DNA of 64,000 bases from Acidobacteriota bacterium (lineage in GTDB: Bacteria; Acidobacteriota; Thermoanaerobaculia; Multivoradales; J023), in assembly GCA_029263315.1 (NCBI GenBank), contig JAJCXR010000042.1, positions 186,001 through 250,000 on the forward strand. Reading direction: 5' to 3'. Both the position numbers and the translations under genes were made by a program. The stretch's first letter is position 1. Every line of letters begins with the position of its first letter. Shown in pieces: positions 53,201-62,159 of the stretch. A model generated the notes under the pieces. It was not told the DNA's origin. It did not search any database and was given only the letters and a program-made list of their open reading frames with translations.

Positions 53201-55514
53201 CCAACAGGATAGCTTCGAGAGCTTCCACCAGCTCGTTCTTGTTGCGCGGCAGAATCGGCTTCTCTGTGCCACCTTTCTCGGCGATACAGTTCAGGCTGCT
53301 GGCATTGTCTTCGGGAATACCGAAGCCCACCACGTAGGTGCTGACTCCCAAGTCGCTGAGCTCCTTGGCGGCGGCGCACGGATCACCGTTACACGTCTCG
53401 TTGCCGTCGGTCAGGAAAAGCACGTACTTCTGACGACAGGCCCAATCGATGTCCCGCGAAGCGGCGACTCCGGACCAACTCACCAGGCTGCTGTCGGTAT
53501 CGCCGGCAAACCAGTCGGAAAAATCGTTGAGCGAGGCGGCGATGGGCGTCGAGCCCGACGCCATCAAGGGCCGCTCGGCTTCGTCGGCGAGGCGTAACCG
53601 CCGGTTGGACGGACTGTTGGGGTCCGAGGTCGACAGATACGCGGAAGCCCAGTAGGTGGCTGTCCGGAAGTCCGGGATGGTATCGCCGCCCGCCGTATTG
53701 GGGGCCATGCGCCCTTTGAGCAGCTCCTTGTTGGTCTTGACCCAGTCCAAGGGCACAAAGTCGCCGGTGTCGAACCAATCCACTCGCGGATCGATGATAG
53801 TGCCACTGGCGTCCTCGACCGAATCGCCACGGGAATCTTCCGTCGTCGGCCACTTGTAGGTGTAGTCCCAAAAAGTGTCGTCATTGGCAAAGCCGATGCT
53901 CGAATCGACGTTGGCGTCGCTGTCGTCGTTGGGTTCGAGACCGTTGCAGGTATTTCCCGCCGAGACATTGGCCTGCCATTCGAAAAAGCCGTTGGCCTGC
54001 ATGGGAGGACGTCCCAAACCGCCTTCCCAGGCCGCGAAATCGCTGATCAGCTCAAAGGTGACGCGTTTCGAATTCACTGAAGCACCGCTGCAAGACGAAT
54101 TACTACAGCGCCGACGCTCGATATCGACGGTGATCGTAGCATCCCCGTAGGAACCGCTCACCGGCTCGAAGTCAAAGCGGTAGATACGGTCGTCCCGGTT
54201 GTTTCTACGGTACCAAACCGGCGTCACGACATTGCCATTGAGGCCCAGTTTGGGAATGCGTTGTAGCCGCTCGAGCTCCCAAGGGCTGGTATTGTCGGCC
54301 GGCTCCGAGTAGAAACACCCGACGTGCCCGGCGTCTCCTTCGGGGTCGATCAAGTTGTTGTTGTTGTCCAGCTTGCCGCGGTAGTTGTTGTAGCTGGCAC
54401 AATTCCAGCCGTCTCCCCGGCCATTGTTGGTGTTGTAGGGGGCGCCATTGCCGAAAACGAACTCGGCCCCCGGCTGCGGAAAGGGACTACTCGAGGACGA
54501 CCAATACAAGTCTGTTTCCGATTCGTCAACGCGGTAGAGCCAGTGCTTGGCCTTCAAGCGTGCGTTGTCTTGTTCGTAGGACCCCAGCCCGAAGTGGACC
54601 TTCTCGGAACGATCGATCACTTCATAGAGGGCTTGTTTGGCCTGGAATAACTTGGAGGTTGGATCGTCGCCGGCCAAGGAAGCGAAGCAGTCGCCCTTGG
54701 GACAAAGATCCTGCTGGCAACGGTAGCCAGTGCGGTCGCAGGTTCGAGTGATGTCCGGATCGACGACGGAAAAGAATCGCGCCGCATCGACGGCCACATA
54801 CCCCGTGGTGTTCTCGGTGCCGATCAGCACGCTGTTGGTCGAGCCGACGGCCATCTCGTAGGTGCCGACGTAGTTGTATTCCCCGTGTCCCTGGGTCTGG
54901 TCGAGCACGATCCGCGACGTACCGTTCTTGTGTTTCACTTCCACCGGCACGTTGGTGGCCCGAGAGCTGTTCGAGGACCAAAAGAGATAGACGTGGTAGA
55001 AACCTTCCTGCACGATGGTTGGGGCCAGCTCGATGCTCTTCGACCCTTGACCCTGACGGTTGTTGTGCAGGTAGTTTCCCCCTTTCCAGGGCGGGATGCC
55101 TCCGACGAACCAATCGCCGACGATGGTCGCGCCGATGGCGTCTTCGGTATCGACGACAATCTCGATCTGCCCCGGCACGTCCCCAGGCTCCTCAGGGGGC
55201 CCGCCGATACCAAAATCGTATTCGACACACCCTTGATCGGGGCACAGCTGCCCACAAAGAGTATCGCCGAGCGTACACTCCTGGGTACACATGCCGTCCC
55301 ATGGATCGATGTCCAGCATGGCATCCTCTTCACTACATCCAGGTGTCCAATGCATCGATCCTGAGGTGTCCATCACGATGAACATGAACGGATCGCTGGT
55401 GGCGTTCCGTAGCAGGTCTCGATCGTCGGCAGCCGTGGGGAGAACGACGCAAAGCGCCACCAACCCAATGAAAGCCAGCCCTGCAGCTTGTTTCGAAAGA
55501 TTTAGCCTGTACAT
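50247..55514 (-). CDS. PilY1-like type IV pilus tip adhesin, copy 1
   Basis: 1755 residues from ATG 55514 (AAGGAG six bases upstream) with a signal peptide ending 'VVLPTAADD'. The vWA domain starts at 'MFIVMDTSGSM' (MIDAS DTSGS, about 49-53) and ends near 'VLFLTDGNET' and 'GVSTYVVGFG' (about 696-720). It is interrupted by a Cys-rich segment and a golvesin/Xly-CBD-like domain (about 115-255), then by a further long beta-rich insertion. The C-terminal half is the PilY1 beta-propeller, with 'RRMLVSATNDGQLHFFDGGT' and the Ca-binding loop DTDQDGLFD (about 1357) before 'IYIGTTNGTLYKIDL'. PilY1 caps the pilus and takes part in adhesion, surface sensing and pilus extension. The second copy lies upstream with a small gene between. 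Confidence 0.88.
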   Translation of the reverse strand: MYRLNLSKQAAGLAFIGLVALCVVLPTAADDRDLLRNATSDPFMFIVMDTSGSMHWTPGCSEEDAMLDIDPWDGMCTQECTLGDTLCGQLCPDQGCVEYDFGIGGPPEEPGDVPGQIEIVVDTEDAIGATIVGDWFVGGIPPWKGGNYLHNNRQGQGSKSIELAPTIVQEGFYHVYLFWSSNSSRATNVPVEVKHKNGTSRIVLDQTQGHGEYNYVGTYEMAVGSTNSVLIGTENTTGYVAVDAARFFSVVDPDITRTCDRTGYRCQQDLCPKGDCFASLAGDDPTSKLFQAKQALYEVIDRSEKVHFGLGSYEQDNARLKAKHWLYRVDESETDLYWSSSSSPFPQPGAEFVFGNGAPYNTNNGRGDGWNCASYNNYRGKLDNNNNLIDPEGDAGHVGCFYSEPADNTSPWELERLQRIPKLGLNGNVVTPVWYRRNNRDDRIYRFDFEPVSGSYGDATITVDIERRRCSNSSCSGASVNSKRVTFELISDFAAWEGGLGRPPMQANGFFEWQANVSAGNTCNGLEPNDDSDANVDSSIGFANDDTFWDYTYKWPTTEDSRGDSVEDASGTIIDPRVDWFDTGDFVPLDWVKTNKELLKGRMAPNTAGGDTIPDFRTATYWASAYLSTSDPNSPSNRRLRLADEAERPLMASGSTPIAASLNDFSDWFAGDTDSSLVSWSGVAASRDIDWACRQKYVLFLTDGNETCNGDPCAAAKELSDLGVSTYVVGFGIPEDNASSLNCIAEKGGTEKPILPRNKNELVEALEAILLEIKAESKSFASASIPAIQSTAADKIYLSSFIPLPNQSVWPGEIDVFRKPLPLKEGRPDVERVCVDPNDTSLVRQSACHLYEVGDLLVKRQTPSVDDLNSDPPELRIGDALSDRRIIYSQENVTGKRPSELVLLQAPYRGEDGLDTTDLEDLGQMLVDEATMAQFYLDGALPEELPLDLGLVTGDDLEKEILDVIKRTLLPRELGSASEPGREEYILGDIFHANPLIVAGPSDFQYFAADLCGRLESDVVPDNCVTGEDRGYRRFAREHVWRRRMLVSATNDGQLHFFDGGTRVEASVEGDTEKVEVFTDGTGTEIFSYIPRLTLPAVREQAKGDRHVFSLDGEMAIRDVFIDPSDPTGDAQSDEREWRTVLIAGLREGGDFYEKTDNVEDFVSGYFALDITQPDALKQRSTDVNAGGSFNDPPQESLLPLNASGEDGKADLPSCFNFDYDGDGHQVEPPTATPTNGLFPCEHKFPAELWLFTDSIENGRYRLDEEANFDGTYGNGVADLGDTWSRPVIGKIAICDGSACDPEVDGSDLTSVDVAVFGGGMDPQYKDNPQKGYWIYMVKVETGEAIYKRRVDGAVPSDPAVLDTDQDGLFDQIYIGTTNGTLYKIDLNGRDAFGDIPGLEEVDVRDRLLPALGPGLPILVPRIDDDGGWDPFPILQAHDNVPIYFPPSAFYIPELNTYGLALGTGDREDLWVPTSKEGRFYVFVDEFFTKQDYEDSLPSDACVDRLPIVDECLENIAWDADPPLLVGSDDEIDNSIDYLLDPFVPEDGDLTNVPLRPGYVMTFPTAHRMTSQPFVASGILIYSVFQPVAFVAAGTSDDVVCARTGTTRAFVVLARNANPVARLSGVEQGDDPVIDGTVIDDPTGTGVPPVDDGVTTGALGSRDRYHKIGEFTTAPFIDRSASKADSGDNTGTTVNSVLESEISAAVQKAIADTFPRGSRFNAAFSLTIAALRNSTGVNVYATIPIAVYPADWKEE

Positions 55515-55847
55515 CTTCAACTCCTTACCCCATCCGCGGTCATTAAGGATGAGGTTCCTCTTTGCTGCCCATTGGTTCACCCGCTCCGACGAGCGGCGAC
55601 CGGACGTGGCGTGTCCTATGACAAACGAACAATCCCGATCTCTCATCACTTGGCGATGCCTACTCGTTGCTTTCCTCAGCTTGCCGATTCCGAGCTCCAA
55701 ACAATATTACGAAACACTCATTACTATTTGCCAATATGTCCCCACAAACCTTTGCCCCTCAGCCCCCCCCGGCTGACCCGTGCGGTCAGTAGCTGAACGG
55801 GCTCCAGTCCTCGCAATGCGGGACGGGCATCAAAAGCCTAGGTGGCC
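55515..55847. other. 333-bp intergenic region upstream of PilY1 copy 1
   Basis: It contains the PilY1 ribosome binding site and, at 55773-55789, a small hairpin CTGACC and GGTCAG near the end of the upstream minus-strand gene. No gene is supported; the plus-strand ORF here has no recognisable sequence. The gap suggests PilY1 copy 1 may have its own promoter. Confidence 0.5.
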
Positions 55848-56642
55848 TCATCCCCCTGCGTCCTCGTAGATTTCCGACGGGTCTACATCATCCGTTGAAT
55901 CTTGATCATCTTCCGGTTCGGGGGTGGCCGGGCCGCCGACCGAAACGCTGCCCGAGCTGATCTCGAACTTTGGCTCCTGGAAGAGGCTGAAGACGCCCGG
56001 TAACAGGGCGCGGAAGGTGGTGCTCTTACCTGGGGCCAAACCCGTCGATCGCAGGAATGCCGAGGTGTCGAGGAGCGGAGCGCCGTCCTGGTCGATCACC
56101 GTCACTTTGACGCCGACGTTGGCAGCGATATCGGAACCCGTGTTCTTGATGGTTCCCACAATCTCCAAGCCGTCGACGCTGCCGCTGTCGCGGCTGGTCC
56201 AAGAAACCATCTCGACACCCCGCCGGGTGACGGCCGGGGAGGCTCTTTCCGGTGCCGCCGACGCCGCGTCCTCACCGGTCGCTTCTTCGGTCAGCCTTTC
56301 GGCGTTGGCACCGTTCGCCTGGCGAATATCTTTGTTGGTCAATACCAACACCGACTGGCGGTGCACAGGGCTGGTGTCCTGGGACGGGGCGGGCTTCCGG
56401 CTGTCGGCCGTCACCGTGACACTGACATCGAGATCCACTTCCGACTTGCGTAGCGCCGACAGGGTCCCATTGGGCAGGGTGAAGATCACTTGACTCCCCT
56501 TGACCTCCCAAGCTCCCTTGGTCTCGATGCGCGCTCCATCGCGGGTCACCAACCAATCTGCGCCAGCCGGCGGCGCCCCCACAGCGATCAGAGCCAGTAG
56601 GGCGGCCAGCCAACTCATGTTCCGGTCGAAGCTCTTGCTCAC
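55848..56642 (-). CDS. Exported FxLYD-like protein between the two PilY1 genes
   Basis: 264 residues. GTG 56642 overlaps the PilY1 copy 2 stop (GTGA) and has GGAGAG four bases upstream, so it is translationally coupled; ATG 56618 is an alternative. A signal peptide ends 'VGAPPAGADW'. Residues 27-62 resemble a small domain that presents 'TRDGARIETKGAWEVKG'. Residues about 145-240 look like an FxLYD/DUF3426-type Ig-like fold ('LEIVGTIKNTGSDIAANVGV', 'SPGVFSLFQEPKFEI' type). The C-terminus is acidic. The coupling to PilY1 suggests a role in pilus-tip assembly, but no family function is known. Confidence 0.6.
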   Translation of the reverse strand: MSKSFDRNMSWLAALLALIAVGAPPAGADWLVTRDGARIETKGAWEVKGSQVIFTLPNGTLSALRKSEVDLDVSVTVTADSRKPAPSQDTSPVHRQSVLVLTNKDIRQANGANAERLTEEATGEDAASAAPERASPAVTRRGVEMVSWTSRDSGSVDGLEIVGTIKNTGSDIAANVGVKVTVIDQDGAPLLDTSAFLRSTGLAPGKSTTFRALLPGVFSLFQEPKFEISSGSVSVGGPATPEPEDDQDSTDDVDPSEIYEDAGG

Positions 56643-59600
56643 TGATCTCTCCAATCGGCCGGATAAATGGCTTGTGGAATGGTGGCGTAGACGTTCAGGC
56701 CGGTGGTCACGCGCATGGCGGTAATAGCCACGCGATAGGCGTCATTGAACCGGCTACCCCGTGGGAAGTAACTCATGATCGCCTCCCGTACGCCCCTCTC
56801 GACTTCTTCTTCCACCAGATCACTGACCGTTGGCCCGGTGGCGTTGGGGTCGTTCTTGGTGGCCACGTTGTCGACAAAGGGCGCCGTCGTGAACTCGGCG
56901 ATCCGGTGATAGCGGTCGGGCGACTTCAACGAACCCGTTGTCGCGGCAGGGGCGCCAAGCACCGTTCCATCACCTCCGATGATCTCGCCGTCGACATCTG
57001 GGTCTTCACCCTGGTCCACACCCGAGAGTCTTGCCACTGGATTGAAGTTCTGGGCCAGCACCACAAAGGACCTCGTCACACCCGTGCGGCCGCAAACGAC
57101 CTTCTCGATTTCGTCAACGTCTGGGATAAAAGCGATGGGCTCGAAGATCGGGAAGATCAAGATGCCGGTCAGCACAAACGGCTGGGCGGTGAGCCGGAAG
57201 CGCTCGGGGAAGGTCACCACATAACCACGCCTCAGGGTGGGATCAGGCTCCAGCAAATAGTTGATCGAGTTGTCGATCTCTTCGCTGTCCTCGTCCACCA
57301 ACGGCGGGTCTGCATCCCAAGCCAGGCTCTCCAAGCACTCGTCGACGATCGGCAAACGCACATCGCACAGGGCCGTGTCGGCGGTGAGGTCTCCCGAGGT
57401 GAACCCTTCGTCCACCAGCGTGTAAACGCGCCCTTGCTTGTCGGTCGGTACCCAGAGATCTTCCCGATCGCCGGTGCCGAGGGTCAACCCGTAGCGATTC
57501 AGCTGTGGAATGAAAAAGGCCGATGGCGGAAAGTAAATCGGTGTGTTGTTGTAGGTCTCGAGGATAGGGAAGGGGTCCCAAGCTCCATCATCGACCACCC
57601 TTTGCACGGTGAAGACGGCATCGGTGGTGTCGGTGGTCGGCAGGGTCTTGCCGCGCATATCGATGGCATCCAGATGCGGCACATCGCCGTTATTATCGAG
57701 GGCGGTCAGGTCCACCTTGTACAACGTACCGTTGGTGGTACCGATGTAGATGGTGTCCAGCAGACCGTTGCTGTCAGTGTCGAGGACCGCCGGGTCCGCC
57801 GGTGCGGCGCCGTCCAGGCGACGCTTGAAGATGGCCTCTCCGGTTTCCATGTCGACCATGTAGATCCAGTAACCGCGTTGGGTCGACGCCTTGTACTTGG
57901 CATCCATGCCGCCGCCAAATATGGCAACGTGCCGCGACGTCAAGTCGTCGTCGTTTGCGGCCGGATTGCAATCTCCACCGGCAGCGCCGCAGACTGCGAT
58001 TTGCCCGATGACCGGAGTCGACCACGTATCGCCCAAGTCCGGCACACCGTTGCCGTAGGTACCGTCACCGTTGTCTTCTTCGTCGAGGAAGTAGCGCCCC
58101 TGCTCCGCCGTATCGGTGAAGGACCACAGCTCTGAGGGAAAGGCTCCTCGGCAACCGAAGGTACCGCCGAGGACCACATCCTTCTGATGCCCATCGGTGT
58201 CGTAGTCGAAATCGAGACACGAGGGCAGGTCGGAAGTTCCTTGGGTCAGGGACGAATTGACCGGCACCAGGCTTTCTTGGGGGGGATCGTTGAACGTCCC
58301 GTTGGTATCTCGATCCGTCTCCCGCTGTACCAAGATGTCAGGCTGGGTAATATCGAGGGCGAAGTAACCGCTCACGAAGTCCGGCACGTCGTCGGCGTTC
58401 TCATAGAGGTCTCCACCTTCCCTCAACCCCGCCATCAAGACGGTCCGCCATTGACGATCCGCCGGGTTGGCGCTGCCCGTGGCGTCTTCGGGATCGATGA
58501 ACACGTCCCGTACCACCAAGTTGCCGTCGAGGGAGAAGATGTGGGTATCGCCCAGCGCCTGATCGCGAACGATTGGCAGGGTCAGCCGAGGGATATAGGA
58601 GAACAGCTCCCGACCCGTACCATCGGTGAAAACCTCAACGCTGTCCGATGTTCCCTCGATCTCCGCTTCAACGCGGGTGCCGCCGTCGATGAAATGTAGC
58701 TGCCCGTCATTGGTCGCGGCCACCAAGAGGCGACGCCGCCAGATGTGCTCACGGGCGAACCGTCGATAGCCTCGGTCGACGCCGTCGACGCAATTGTTGG
58801 GCGTCTCGCCTGACTGCAATTTGCCGCACAGATCGCCGGAAAAGTAGGCCAGATCACTCGGCCCGGCGATGACGGCCGGGTTGGAGTGGAAGATGTCGCC
58901 CATGATGTAGTGCGTGCGATCTGCCTCCGCCAAGGTGCCGAGCGATTTGCGTCTCAAGGTCCCGCTGACGACACGGGTGACGTCTTCCATCAAGTCTTCC
59001 GCCGTCACCAGAGCCTCGATCTCCTCTTCGGTGAGGCCAGGATTGGCGGCGATGAATGCCTGGTCTTCGATGTACTGAGCCAACACATCTTCATCCACCA
59101 AGACCTCTGCTAAATCCTCCAGATCGGCCGTATCGGAGCCGTCGCCACCGGTGTAGGGAGGCCGAAAGAGCACCAGCTCACTGGGTCGCTTGCCGTTGGG
59201 GTTGGACTGGGGATAGAAAACGCGGCGCTCATCGCTACCGGGACCGATGTGGTAGTCGCCGTTGCGCAGCTCTTCATTGGTAGGTGTCTGCTCCAACATG
59301 ATCTCGCCGACTTCCCACAAATGACACGCTGCCTGCTGGTCCTCGGAGCACTTGCGGCTAGTGTCCGGCCGCTTCTGATCGTCCAAAGGGAGAGGCTTCC
59401 GGAAGGCATCGATCTCACCTGGCCAAACCGAGGTACCGGGCAAGGGAATGAAGCTCGACAGGAAGATCTTGTCGGCAGCCGTGCTTTGAATGGCCGGAAT
59501 CGAAGCCGAAGCAAAGGAGCGGGACTCGGATTTGAGGTCGGACAAGATGCTCCGCAGGGCGGCCACCAGATCATCCTTGTTGCGCGGGAACAGCGGCTCG

Positions 59601-62023
59601 CCGGTGCCCCCCTTCTCGGCGATACAACCGAGGGTGCTCTGCGAGTTATCGAGCCCAAAACCGATCACGTAAGTGCTGACACCGGCGTCGAAGAGCTGCC
59701 TCGCCGCCTCGCAGGGGTCGCCACCGCACGTCTCGTTACCGTCGGTCAGGAAGAGCACAAATTTTTCGCGACAAGACCAGTCGATATCGCGTTCCACTGC
59801 GACGCCACTCCAACCGTTGAGGTTGACCCCCTCATCGCCGGCAAACCAAACGCGAAAGTCCTCTAGGGAGGCAGCGATCGGGGTCTGGCCAATCGGCAGT
59901 AGGGGTAGCTGGGAGTCGTCGGAGATGGCCAGGCGCCGATTCGTCGGGCTCAGGGGGTCCCCTTCGTCTGCTTCATCGCCGTCGATGTGGGTGTCATCCC
60001 AATAGACCGCCGTCCGAAAATCCGGCGCCGTACCCGACCCGGCGCCTACCATATTCGGGGCGAGCCGCTCTTTGACCAGGTCGCGATGTTTCTCGTCCCA
60101 GTCCATCGGCAGGAAGTCGCCGATATCGAACCAAGGGGCCCGCGACTCTGTACCATCCTCCAAGGTCAAGGTGATCTCATCACCACGTGGATCTTGAGTT
60201 GTCGGCCGCTTGAAGGTGAAGAGATACCAATAGTCGTCTTCGGAGATGTCGAGATCGGGATTGTCTTCGTCACAGTCGGTGAATCGGCAGCGATCATCAT
60301 TGAGCTCGAGCCCTTCACAGTCCATGTTGGAATTGACCTCGACATTGCGCAGGTCATGGAAGTAGCCCAAACCCTTGTCGGCTGTGCGACCGATCTTGTC
60401 TTCCCAGGAGACGAAGTCGCTGACCAACCTGAAGTACACCCGGTTGGTGGCGATCGAAAAACCGCTGCCCCCCAACATCGGGAGGCCACCGGAGCATGCG
60501 GCGCCGAAGCAGCGATGGGCCTCGACATCGACGGCGAGGACATCGTCGCCGTAGGCGTAGCCGGCTACCGGGAGGAAGTCCACCCTGATAATACGGCCGT
60601 CCGGCTGGCTGGCGGTGGTGCTGTCGCTGTCGCGGTACCACACGGAGGTCGGCTCGTCGCCTTGCAAACCCAACTTGGGCAACCGCCGGGCCCTCTCGAG
60701 CTCCCAGTCGTCGTCGAGATCCGCCGGCTCGGAGTAAAAACAAGATACCAAGGCGGCGTCACCTCGGGAGTCGATGAGGTTCCCGGCGCCGTCTTCCTTG
60801 CCCGGATAGTCCACGGTTCCGCTGCTCGGGTCCGACGGGTTGTCGTAGTTGGCACAGTTCCAGCCATCTCCCAAACCGTCGCTATCGTAGGGTGCGCCGT
60901 TACCGAACACATATCGGCTTCCGATGGCCGGAAACTCGTCGACGGTCGCCGGGAAGGTGTAGCCGAAGATGGTGGGGAACGACAAATCCTGGGCATCTCC
61001 GTCGGGCTGGGTTTCCATCACCTCATAGAGCCAATGCTTGGCTTTGAGACGAGCGTTGTCTTGCTCATAGGTGGCAAAACCAAAATGCACGTTCGGCGCT
61101 TCTCCCAGCACTTCATAGAGGGCCGACTTGGCCAGGAAGAGCTTCGATGTCGGATCGTCACCATTGAGGGGCGCCTGGCAATCTCCCCGAATGCACAAGG
61201 GTTGCTGACAGCGGTAGCCCTCGCGCAGGCAGGTGACGCTGCCGTCCTCCGGCTTGGCGACACCGAACATACGGAGGCCGTCGGCGACGACAAAGGCATC
61301 CGTGTCGTCGGTGGCGATGGTGATACTGGTGTCATCAGCATCCTTGTCGAACTCAAAAGTCCCGATCCAGTTGTAGTCGTAGATGCCTTGCGCATGCTCG
61401 GCCGCCAAGGTCGTTTCGCCCTGGTCGACCAAAATCGTGTCCTCGCCGTTGGCGTGCACGATGCGCACCGGCACATTGGAAGCCCGAAACTCGTTGGCAT
61501 TCCAGAAGAGGTAGACCTGATAGACGCCGGACGCCGGGATCGTTGGTTTGAAGGTGACACTCTTGTCACCTTGGCCGCTGTTGCCATTGTGAAGATAGCC
61601 GGTCTTCTTGTAGGGAGAGAAGGTGCTCGAGCTGAGCCAATCGCCTTCGATCTCGATGCCAACACCATCCTCGGTATCCATTTTGATTTCATGGGTGTAC
61701 GGTTCCTCGGGAGCGAAGTCGTACTCGACGCACCCTTCATTGGGGCATACTTGTTGGCAGAGCTCGTCGCCCAGGGGGCACTCCGTCGTACACATTCCGT
61801 CCCACGGATCGATGTCCAGACAGGCATCGATCGCGTTACAAGGGGGCGTCCAGTGCATCGACCCAGAGGTATCGAGAAGAATTTCCACGAATGGATCGCC
61901 GCTGGAATTGCGCAACAGATCGCGGTCGTCGGCCGAGACCCAGTAGGCCGAGGCGATAAGCAAGCCAATGCAGATGATGCGCACGCTGTGTGCGAAAGGT
62001 CTTGGATGTGATTTGAATCCCAT
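56639..62023 (-). CDS. PilY1-like type IV pilus tip adhesin, copy 2
   Basis: 1794 residues from ATG 62023 (GGGGAG eight bases upstream) with an N-terminal hydrophobic export segment ('IICIGLLIASAYWVSADD'). It has the same layout as copy 1: 'VEILLDTSGSMHWTP' (DTSGS about 49-53), a Cys-rich segment, a golvesin/Xly-CBD-like domain (about 105-250), the rest of the vWA ending at 'VLFLTDGNETCGG', then the propeller with DTDSNGLLD (about 1413). Long stretches are identical to copy 1, so the genes arose by duplication, but the inserts have diverged ('FAPEEPYTHEIKMDTEDG'). The two may bind different surfaces or be used at different times. It follows the PilX-like gene by 136 bases. Confidence 0.88.
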   Translation of the reverse strand: MGFKSHPRPFAHSVRIICIGLLIASAYWVSADDRDLLRNSSGDPFVEILLDTSGSMHWTPPCNAIDACLDIDPWDGMCTTECPLGDELCQQVCPNEGCVEYDFAPEEPYTHEIKMDTEDGVGIEIEGDWLSSSTFSPYKKTGYLHNGNSGQGDKSVTFKPTIPASGVYQVYLFWNANEFRASNVPVRIVHANGEDTILVDQGETTLAAEHAQGIYDYNWIGTFEFDKDADDTSITIATDDTDAFVVADGLRMFGVAKPEDGSVTCLREGYRCQQPLCIRGDCQAPLNGDDPTSKLFLAKSALYEVLGEAPNVHFGFATYEQDNARLKAKHWLYEVMETQPDGDAQDLSFPTIFGYTFPATVDEFPAIGSRYVFGNGAPYDSDGLGDGWNCANYDNPSDPSSGTVDYPGKEDGAGNLIDSRGDAALVSCFYSEPADLDDDWELERARRLPKLGLQGDEPTSVWYRDSDSTTASQPDGRIIRVDFLPVAGYAYGDDVLAVDVEAHRCFGAACSGGLPMLGGSGFSIATNRVYFRLVSDFVSWEDKIGRTADKGLGYFHDLRNVEVNSNMDCEGLELNDDRCRFTDCDEDNPDLDISEDDYWYLFTFKRPTTQDPRGDEITLTLEDGTESRAPWFDIGDFLPMDWDEKHRDLVKERLAPNMVGAGSGTAPDFRTAVYWDDTHIDGDEADEGDPLSPTNRRLAISDDSQLPLLPIGQTPIAASLEDFRVWFAGDEGVNLNGWSGVAVERDIDWSCREKFVLFLTDGNETCGGDPCEAARQLFDAGVSTYVIGFGLDNSQSTLGCIAEKGGTGEPLFPRNKDDLVAALRSILSDLKSESRSFASASIPAIQSTAADKIFLSSFIPLPGTSVWPGEIDAFRKPLPLDDQKRPDTSRKCSEDQQAACHLWEVGEIMLEQTPTNEELRNGDYHIGPGSDERRVFYPQSNPNGKRPSELVLFRPPYTGGDGSDTADLEDLAEVLVDEDVLAQYIEDQAFIAANPGLTEEEIEALVTAEDLMEDVTRVVSGTLRRKSLGTLAEADRTHYIMGDIFHSNPAVIAGPSDLAYFSGDLCGKLQSGETPNNCVDGVDRGYRRFAREHIWRRRLLVAATNDGQLHFIDGGTRVEAEIEGTSDSVEVFTDGTGRELFSYIPRLTLPIVRDQALGDTHIFSLDGNLVVRDVFIDPEDATGSANPADRQWRTVLMAGLREGGDLYENADDVPDFVSGYFALDITQPDILVQRETDRDTNGTFNDPPQESLVPVNSSLTQGTSDLPSCLDFDYDTDGHQKDVVLGGTFGCRGAFPSELWSFTDTAEQGRYFLDEEDNGDGTYGNGVPDLGDTWSTPVIGQIAVCGAAGGDCNPAANDDDLTSRHVAIFGGGMDAKYKASTQRGYWIYMVDMETGEAIFKRRLDGAAPADPAVLDTDSNGLLDTIYIGTTNGTLYKVDLTALDNNGDVPHLDAIDMRGKTLPTTDTTDAVFTVQRVVDDGAWDPFPILETYNNTPIYFPPSAFFIPQLNRYGLTLGTGDREDLWVPTDKQGRVYTLVDEGFTSGDLTADTALCDVRLPIVDECLESLAWDADPPLVDEDSEEIDNSINYLLEPDPTLRRGYVVTFPERFRLTAQPFVLTGILIFPIFEPIAFIPDVDEIEKVVCGRTGVTRSFVVLAQNFNPVARLSGVDQGEDPDVDGEIIGGDGTVLGAPAATTGSLKSPDRYHRIAEFTTAPFVDNVATKNDPNATGPTVSDLVEEEVERGVREAIMSYFPRGSRFNDAYRVAITAMRVTTGLNVYATIPQAIYPADWRDQ

Positions 62024-62159
62024 GACGTAAACTCCCCTAGATGGCCTCTGGTGAGAACCGGCCGCCCCACCTTCGGCTTGGCTCCCATGAGCCAGAAGCA
62101 ATTCCCCAAAAAAACAAAATCCCTTAGATCATCGTGCATCAAGGCTGGCTTGATGTCGC

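Noticed and set aside
59987..62011. 674-residue plus-strand ORF opposite PilY1 copy 2
   Set aside because: It is the antisense shadow of a high-GC gene with clear family motifs on the minus strand; its own sequence has no recognisable domain or ribosome binding site.
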